DNA from: Candidatus Omnitrophota bacterium | GTDB taxonomy: Bacteria; Omnitrophota; Gorgyraeia; Velamenicoccales; JABMQK01 | Assembly (NCBI GenBank): GCA_028712915.1 | Contig: JAQTPJ010000040.1 | Span: 1-7,202, forward strand | Reading direction: 5' to 3' | Length of the DNA: 7,202 nt | In this document: positions 1 through 6,700 of the stretch, piece by piece | Layout: each line of letters starts with the position of its first letter | Numbering within the stretch: position 1 is the first letter of the stretch | Notes under the pieces: model-generated | Told to the model about the DNA's origin: nothing | Seen by the model: only the letters and a program-made list of their open reading frames with translations | Databases searched by the model: none | Translations under genes and position numbers: made by a program

Positions 1-780
1 CGCATTGGCAACACAATATCAGGGACAGCATTAGCAACTGAAAAGACCGTATTGTGGAATTTAGGTGTCCGCGGCACAGGTATCAATTTGCTTACTGTCA
101 TTGCTCCTTTGCAGGGCGTGATTGAAGCCACTTCAGCGTTTACCAAGAAGTATATTTCGCCTTCAGCCTACACGCCCGTAGAAAGGAATTTGTGGAATAA
201 TACGTTTGGCGCATTCTGGAATGCACAGAGCGCTGTCAAATATCAGAATCTTATCGACGAGTGGGGAAAAGGCGGTGATTTTAAGAATAGATTAAGCTTG
301 GCAGGTAGGTTTGCGGAGAGGGCGTATCTTTCCGGATTGTTCGGGATGAATAATGACGGCAGCAATAAAATAAACAATCTGTCGGAATTAAAAGATAAAT
401 TTAATGAGAAAGGTATAGGCGGAGTATTAGGGTCTTTGGATAAAGACAATGTTAACTTCTCAGCCGCATTGGCTATTTTAGCGCCTTTGGCAGAGCCGGC
501 TTTTTCCAATATAAGATACAAGAACATTGGTAAAGGTTTTCAGGCTGTCGGTAAAGGTATGGAAAAGACCTTTGGCGAACTCGTAGCCGTCAGAGGCATA
601 GGCAAAGAAGCTTCTTTATCAGCAAGACTAATGAGTCAGACAGGCAATATGATTGTTACCGGCACAATCGAAGAAGCATTGACAGAGCAGGTTATTCAGA
701 TGGGGTTAAGTTTTATCCCTGGATTATCTCCGCAGTTTTCAGAAATATTACAGGAAATCCTTTCGCCAAACGGTTACGCA
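1..780 (+). other. Protein region, residues 1-260: helical with hydrophobic segments, unassigned
   Basis: I do not recognise this region. It is rich in Gly, Ala, Asn and Leu and has several apolar stretches: around residues 27-43 (GINLLTVIAPLQGVIEA), around 152-170 (with SAALAILAPLAEPAF) and around 215-245. The last contains an acidic patch, EEALTEQ, followed by an apolar MGLSFIPGL segment. None is long and uninterrupted enough to be a confident membrane helix; amphipathic helices or a membrane-interacting bundle are alternatives. There are no cysteines and no recognisable catalytic motif. It lies upstream of the first HExxH region, so it may be a delivery, anchoring or scaffold part of the same module. 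The true start of this domain is outside the window. Confidence 0.4.
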
Positions 781-3700
781 AGAGTACATAGTATTCCGAC
801 CAGAAAGCAGGCAGAAATATTTGTTAGAAATCGTTTGGCTGAAATTGATGCTGGCGCAACTGAAATTACGGTTGGAGAGAAATCCGCCTTAAGACGAACG
901 CTTAGAAATTTGACTGTTACAGGAGAGAGAGCTTCTTTGTGGCAGACAAGGTTGGATAAATTAAACAATATGGAGAAGTCAGGCATTGCTTTGAGTTCTC
1001 AGCAGATAAGGGGGCGCGATACCATTAAGGCGTCTTTAGGCCTTGCCAATGGAAGCTTGCAGTATGACCCAACAGCAGTCACGCAGGCAATGCTGCCTTA
1101 TTTGCAGCTTAGGGCAGAACAGGTGGCAGAGCGCGGCCGCAATACCATAATAAATTTAGCAAATAATAAGAGCGCCAGCGCTGACGCGCGGGATGCTGCC
1201 TTAAAGGCATCTGCGGCCCGTATAGAGGGATTTGCTTTTAATACGATTGACAGGGGCGACGGAGCAGGAAAAACTAGTTCTCAGGCAAAGAGAGATAGCC
1301 TACAGGAAGCAATGCTCAGAGGGGGCTATAACGGATATGTAGCTGTGGATGTAGGTATGAATTTTGATTTTGATTTAGGTCTATTCGGGTCAAAGACTAT
1401 TGAATCCAATTTAATGGCTGAATATAACTTTGGCCAGGGCGCGCACGAGTTCATGCACCTTTCCATCGATGATTCAAAAGATTACCGCAGGGATGCTTGG
1501 TATAACGCTGAAAACGAATTAGAAACCATAAGGTCTCAATTCGGAGACAAGATATATTCTTCCATTAACCAGCTCGACTTGGGCATAGGAGAAAATAACC
1601 CCAATGAAATATTGGTTATGCAGCATAGCTTAAGGAATACACTTGAATTCGTAAATAATAATCAGGAGTTTATCGGCAGATCAGAGAATTCTGGTGTCCA
1701 TGGCTACCTGATGCAGGATTTATTAAGGGAAAAGGCTGATTTCGCGGAAATCGTAGATTACATAAACGGATTAGATAATAAAGAACTGCTTTCTTTAATC
1801 AGCAATGACGTAATCAGAAGGTCGTGGAAAGAGGTATCTCCCAAGAGGCTGCATTATAAAGTTGATTCCGTGGCTGATTTTGTAAGTATGGTTTCGCCTC
1901 TTGCTACAGATGTTGAAACGGTCAAATTTAGAGATCTTAGCCAGACAGCATTACGCAGCGAATTGACATTTGGGCAGAATAAGTTGCTTGCTGAAGTGGA
2001 AGATTTTAAGGCTATGCTTTTCGAGAAAGGCATTAACATCGAGGCGCTGGACAGGGATGAATTAGAAAAACGCCTAAGAGAAGATCATTATGCCGGAGAT
2101 ATCAGCAACATAGCCGGTTATCATTTGGAAACCGATAATAAAACGGGCAACAGGATTGTTGTTGTTCCGGAGGCAATGGATAATTTCGCCACTCCTTCTG
2201 GTATGTTGGCTGATATAACGTTAAAACAGAGAATAGCCGGATTATTGAGCGGCAAGTTGAATATCAAAAAAGATATGATTCAGCAGTATAAGGGCGTTGT
2301 ATTGACGCATGAAGCTACCCATGCTTTGCAGTATATGGCAGAGTCAGCAAAGGGTCCGGATCATCTTATAACAAAGTTAGAGGCTTTGGACGAGATTGCC
2401 TCAAAGGGTAAAGTTGAGCGGGATTATTTCTCTTTGAGGAATATAATGCGCAATACATACGATACGGGTATTGATAGGATTGGTCAATGGTCTGCTATGA
2501 TTAAAGATGGCCGCTCTGCGCAGGTAATTGACGAATTAGAGGCTTTGGTGGAAAGGATAGAAGACCCCAAGAGTTTAGAGTTTAACCCGAATGATAGACA
2601 GAATCAAAATTTCTTAAAAGTAGCAAAAGACTTGATAGCAAAAGGTCCTGTTATTACAACTAATGATTTAAGCAGATTTACTGTTCTGAACTATGGTTTA
2701 GTTGAGCATTTGAATTTATTGGAAGGACTTTCTAAGGAGAAGGGCGTGTCGGCGAAAGACATAGCGCGCTCACTGGATATACAGATTCAGAATTTAGTAA
2801 AAAAAGATAAATCGTTTGCCTCGGGCGAAATTGCCAATCTCAACTTCTTGACTATGGCCAAAGGCGTCATTGCTAAAGGCGATAAAGTTACAAAGAAAGA
2901 TATGAAAGGATTGTTCACAGCGGCTAAAGATCTATCAACACTGCCGGTGAAGTCATATTTTGGCACAGCCAATGAATTATTCGCTCATCTTACGCCTTAC
3001 TTTATGGATAAGGCAATGTCCGCGCCTAAAGTTCAGAAAATAGAGAATGCAAGATCAGTACAGGAACAGATATCAATCAGGATAAATAATTTATTGCACA
3101 CAATGGTTCCTCTGATGCGCAAAGATTCAGCCATCTCAGATTTGATGAATAAACATATAGCGGATATCGGGTTATCTTCTTCGCCTGCTGCCTCATCGCC
3201 GATTAGTTCGCTTGGAACATCGCTTAAGACGGCGATGGTAAAGGGCAAAGGGCTGCTCTTGGCTTTAGGGGTTGCGGCAATGCTGCAAATACCGTCGGAC
3301 TCACCGTTTAATAAAGACATAATTCCCACAAATATCATTCCCGCTGGTAGCATAGAAAGCGTAAATTCTGATTATATTACCGCGGAAGAATTTAGTGCCT
3401 TTGTGGATTTTACATTTTTTGGGCCAAGAGTAACAAGACATCATATAACACCTCCAGTAGAGTTGACCCCTACGCTCGAAACGATTATCAACGGGAATTA
3501 TACAAAGGCACTGAAGGATGAATCGATATCCGCATTACAATCAATATTAACAAACAATCCCCCCAGCACCTTAGAAGCATATAGTTCTGACTTCAGAGAT
3601 AGCTATATAAAACTAATTCCTGTTTTTGAGAAGATGGTTGAAAAAGAGGAAGATTCTGACTTGAGAATACGCGCTATAGACCAACTGGGTTATATATATA

Positions 3701-6700
3701 ATTCTCCAAAAACCCAGGATGCCCTTACAAGACTTGTGCCTACCTTCGAGAATATTATTAAGAGTAGCTTAAAAACCAATAGCGTGAATGAAGAGAGTAT
3801 GCTTTTAGAGTCTACTTTAGCAATCTTTGGCAAAATTAAGAATAGTTCTAAGGTAGAAAAGTCTATGCATAGACTTGCTCCGGCTCTAAATGCTGTGTTT
3901 ATGAATGAAGATACGCCTTATTCGCTAAATGATAGAATAATAGAGAGATTACCTTCTTTTGCAGTGGTTGATGCGGTTAATTTTGCAACTAAATTAGACG
4001 ATAAAGGCTTAGAAAAAGTATCAAAACAATTAAAGGATATAAATACTCTACAGGCAGTCAAAATATTAAACGGAATTTATGATGCGAATACAGACCTGAG
4101 AAGAAAGATGATAGTTAAGGTTGCTTTGGAGGATATGATAGTTCCCGAGGCCAAAAAGTTCATCAGCCAGCTTCCTTATAACGAGAGATTCCCTAGTGGC
4201 AGGGCATTGGCGTTGCGCGCCAGTCCCAACTCAGACCCGAATGGGTTCTTGAGTAATTTTGAAGATGATGTATATAAGATAAGATTATCCGGTTATCATG
4301 CAGTAGTTGATACCGTAGCCGATAAAAAGGAATACAGGGCTGCTATCAAGGATACTTTAGATACGGGAAAGTGGGATTTATTGTATTCTAACGCCCATGG
4401 CAACACTGATCGTATCTTTCTATCGTTCGATAAGTCAATATTAGAAGTTTTTATCAAAGATTCAATAACCAACACTATGGGGATTGGAGCTACATATATA
4501 ATACGAGATATTAAACGTGCTGAAGCAATATCACAATTTATTGATAATAAAGAATTTGCTCAATTAGCGGCTTTCCTTAATTATAACATTCCTACCAATG
4601 CATCCATAATTCCTGTGGTTCATAATGACGCGGAATGGTTAACCGTTAAAGATTTGCGTTCGTCTTTATTCGATGGATATGATAGATATATTAACCCTAC
4701 TGCCTTAGCGCTGCTTAAGTCCTGCAGTGTTATGGATACTACTATTAAGAATAATTTTGGCAAGACCTTTGGCAGGGTGCTTGGGTTTAAGCAGGCAGAG
4801 GGTTATAACACTATTTTTGGTGGTTTAGGTGGTGATTTAGAAAATATTAACAGTGGTTGGGGAGTAAGATTACCGTTAGAGCCAGAGATAAGCGTATGGC
4901 AGAAGACTGAAAATAGTTCCAAGATTCCTTCCGGTTCTTCGCCGTTGATTCAGCAACAGGTTAGCGGTTTAACCCAGCAGCAGGTAATTGCCTCATCGCC
5001 GATGAAGACAGGAGCTAAGGGGCTAATCGCTGGTTTGGGTTTGTTAACAATGCTCGCAGTTACCCAGCCCAAGATTACCCAGGCGCAGACGATGCTGCAG
5101 CCTGCTACGCCAACAACCGCGCAGGCGCCACTCAAGGATTACCAAGATAAAAGAGTAAATGAACTCTTTAATCTTGCCCAGCAGCCCAACAATAGAGATG
5201 CAGCTTATGAGTTAGCGAACTTAGTCCGAAATGACAACAGCGCTGTTGCCCTCAACGCCCTCATTGATCTCATGCAGCAGGGCCAGATAAGCGCATTTTA
5301 TTCAGCAGATTATCTTGCTAGGAAATACAGCAATAGCACTCTCCATGAGTTTTTAAGGACTGCTGACCCCTATAAATTCGCTGACTTCGACCCGGGGTGG
5401 AAATATGAGGTTTTTGAAGTCCTTATTAAGAATGACAACAGTGCTGCCCTCACCCCTTTCTTTGATATCATCCATCAAGGTCATGTAGAGGTGATTCATG
5501 AAGTAAACGATTTTGCTAAGCACTACAACAACAGCATTGCCAAGGCTGCCAAGGCTGCCCAGGAGCTTTTAAGGACTGCTGACCCTTCTAAATTCGCTGA
5601 CCTCAACCTGAAACAGAGAGTCTCGGTTTTTGAAGTCCTTATTGAGAATGATAACAATGCTGCCCTCACTTCTTCCTTTGACCTCATCCAACAGGGTTAC
5701 ACGGATGTATCTCATAGCTTAAAAAGAGCGTCTTCAGAGAGGGTTTACCGAATTAACGACCTCCACGAATCTCTCGACGCTGTGCGTTTTGTTTCAGTAG
5801 AAAATGCGACACCTCAGGAATTATACGTCTTAATAGTTTTTGGCGAAGAAGAGTTAGTTTACTCAAACAGAGGCACGAGTACTGCTCATGGTCTTTTCAA
5901 CCGCATGTTTAACCGCATGGGACAGACAAGCGGCGACCAGTTGTTAAAAGAAGTCAACCATACAGGTTTCCGCACCTTTATTAACATTGCCGCCAGCTTT
6001 GGCAGGCTGAATGATTTCTTAAAGACCAATGATTCAGATACCAATACACGGCTCTTAGAGAGATTTGCCCAGGGTATTGACAAGGAAAAGGATATGCTTG
6101 CCCAGGCAGTAACTGTGGCAGACGCTTTTGCATCCATTAAGGATAAGGATATTCTGAAGGTATTACAGGAAACAGTGCAAAAGGAATACAGCCGCGTCAG
6201 CCAGGAAGGCAACCATGAAGGAACTGCTATTTACGGTCTGCTCTCCGGTATGTTTGCCGAGAACGCAGTTATTAACGAAGGCTGGTTTAAACAGATGCAA
6301 ACCAAATATCAGCTTGCTGATGTAACTGGTCTTTCTAGGCAGGACCTCTTTAACCAGCAGGGTAAGAATATCCAGCAGTATTTCTTCTATGATGATAGGG
6401 TTGGTGGTAAAGAGGAGAAGAATTGGGATGGGCATCATTCTTTTAAGAGCTTCCTTAATGCTTATGGTGCTCAAGTAAATTGGGATAATGAAGGCAATAT
6501 TACTTCTATAACGCAAACAAAACCTAATGGTTGGAAAATAGAGCTAAACCCGGATTACGTCTTAATTAAATCAGCGAATTCGTCTGGTAGGGAAATAGAA
6601 ATATATGCCAACAGGCCGGATAAGCAGGAAGAAGGCAGGCAGGCGATTCAGGGCTTATTTGGTGAACAAAACTTAACCCCTCAGGTGGTTGTGCACAGGG

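Larger units (their letters stand above)
5161..5760 (+). other. Alpha-helical repeat domain (solenoid), residues 1721-1920
   Basis: Three units of about 67 to 72 residues can be aligned. Each holds a helix ending in a form of [IV]xNDN[SN]A, then AL and a helix ending [QH]QG[QHY]: NDNSAVALNALIDLMQQGQ (from 1744), NDNSAALTPFFDIIHQGH (from 1811) and NDNNAALTSSFDLIQQGY (from 1883). The first two units end with LRTADPYKFADF and LRTADPSKFADL. The pattern is solenoid-like, similar in idea to HEAT or TPR repeats but not clearly either. Helical repeats of this kind usually mediate protein binding. It sits before the second caspase-like candidate, mirroring the preceding module's arrangement. Confidence 0.7.

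Noticed and set aside
1249..1275. Possible Walker A loop at DRGDGAGKT (residues 417-425)
   Set aside because: The consensus needs Gly or Ala five positions before the GK; here it is Arg. No preceding strand or Walker B partner is evident.
3361..4905. Frameshift or foreign insertion suggested by the AT-rich section
   Set aside because: The frame stays open with plausible protein on both sides and within; composition differs but there are no insertion boundaries, inverted repeats or target duplications.
4981..5004. Separate gene starting at the ATG at 5002, before a signal-peptide-like stretch
   Set aside because: No purine-rich ribosome binding site lies upstream, and the frame is open across the position with no stop before it. 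The same arrangement recurs in the other linkers. Retained as a finding about gene fusion, not as a start.
5161..5760. CRISPR-like array from the regular repeats
   Set aside because: The period is 216 bases, the repeats are degenerate and in frame, and they encode helices of a protein.
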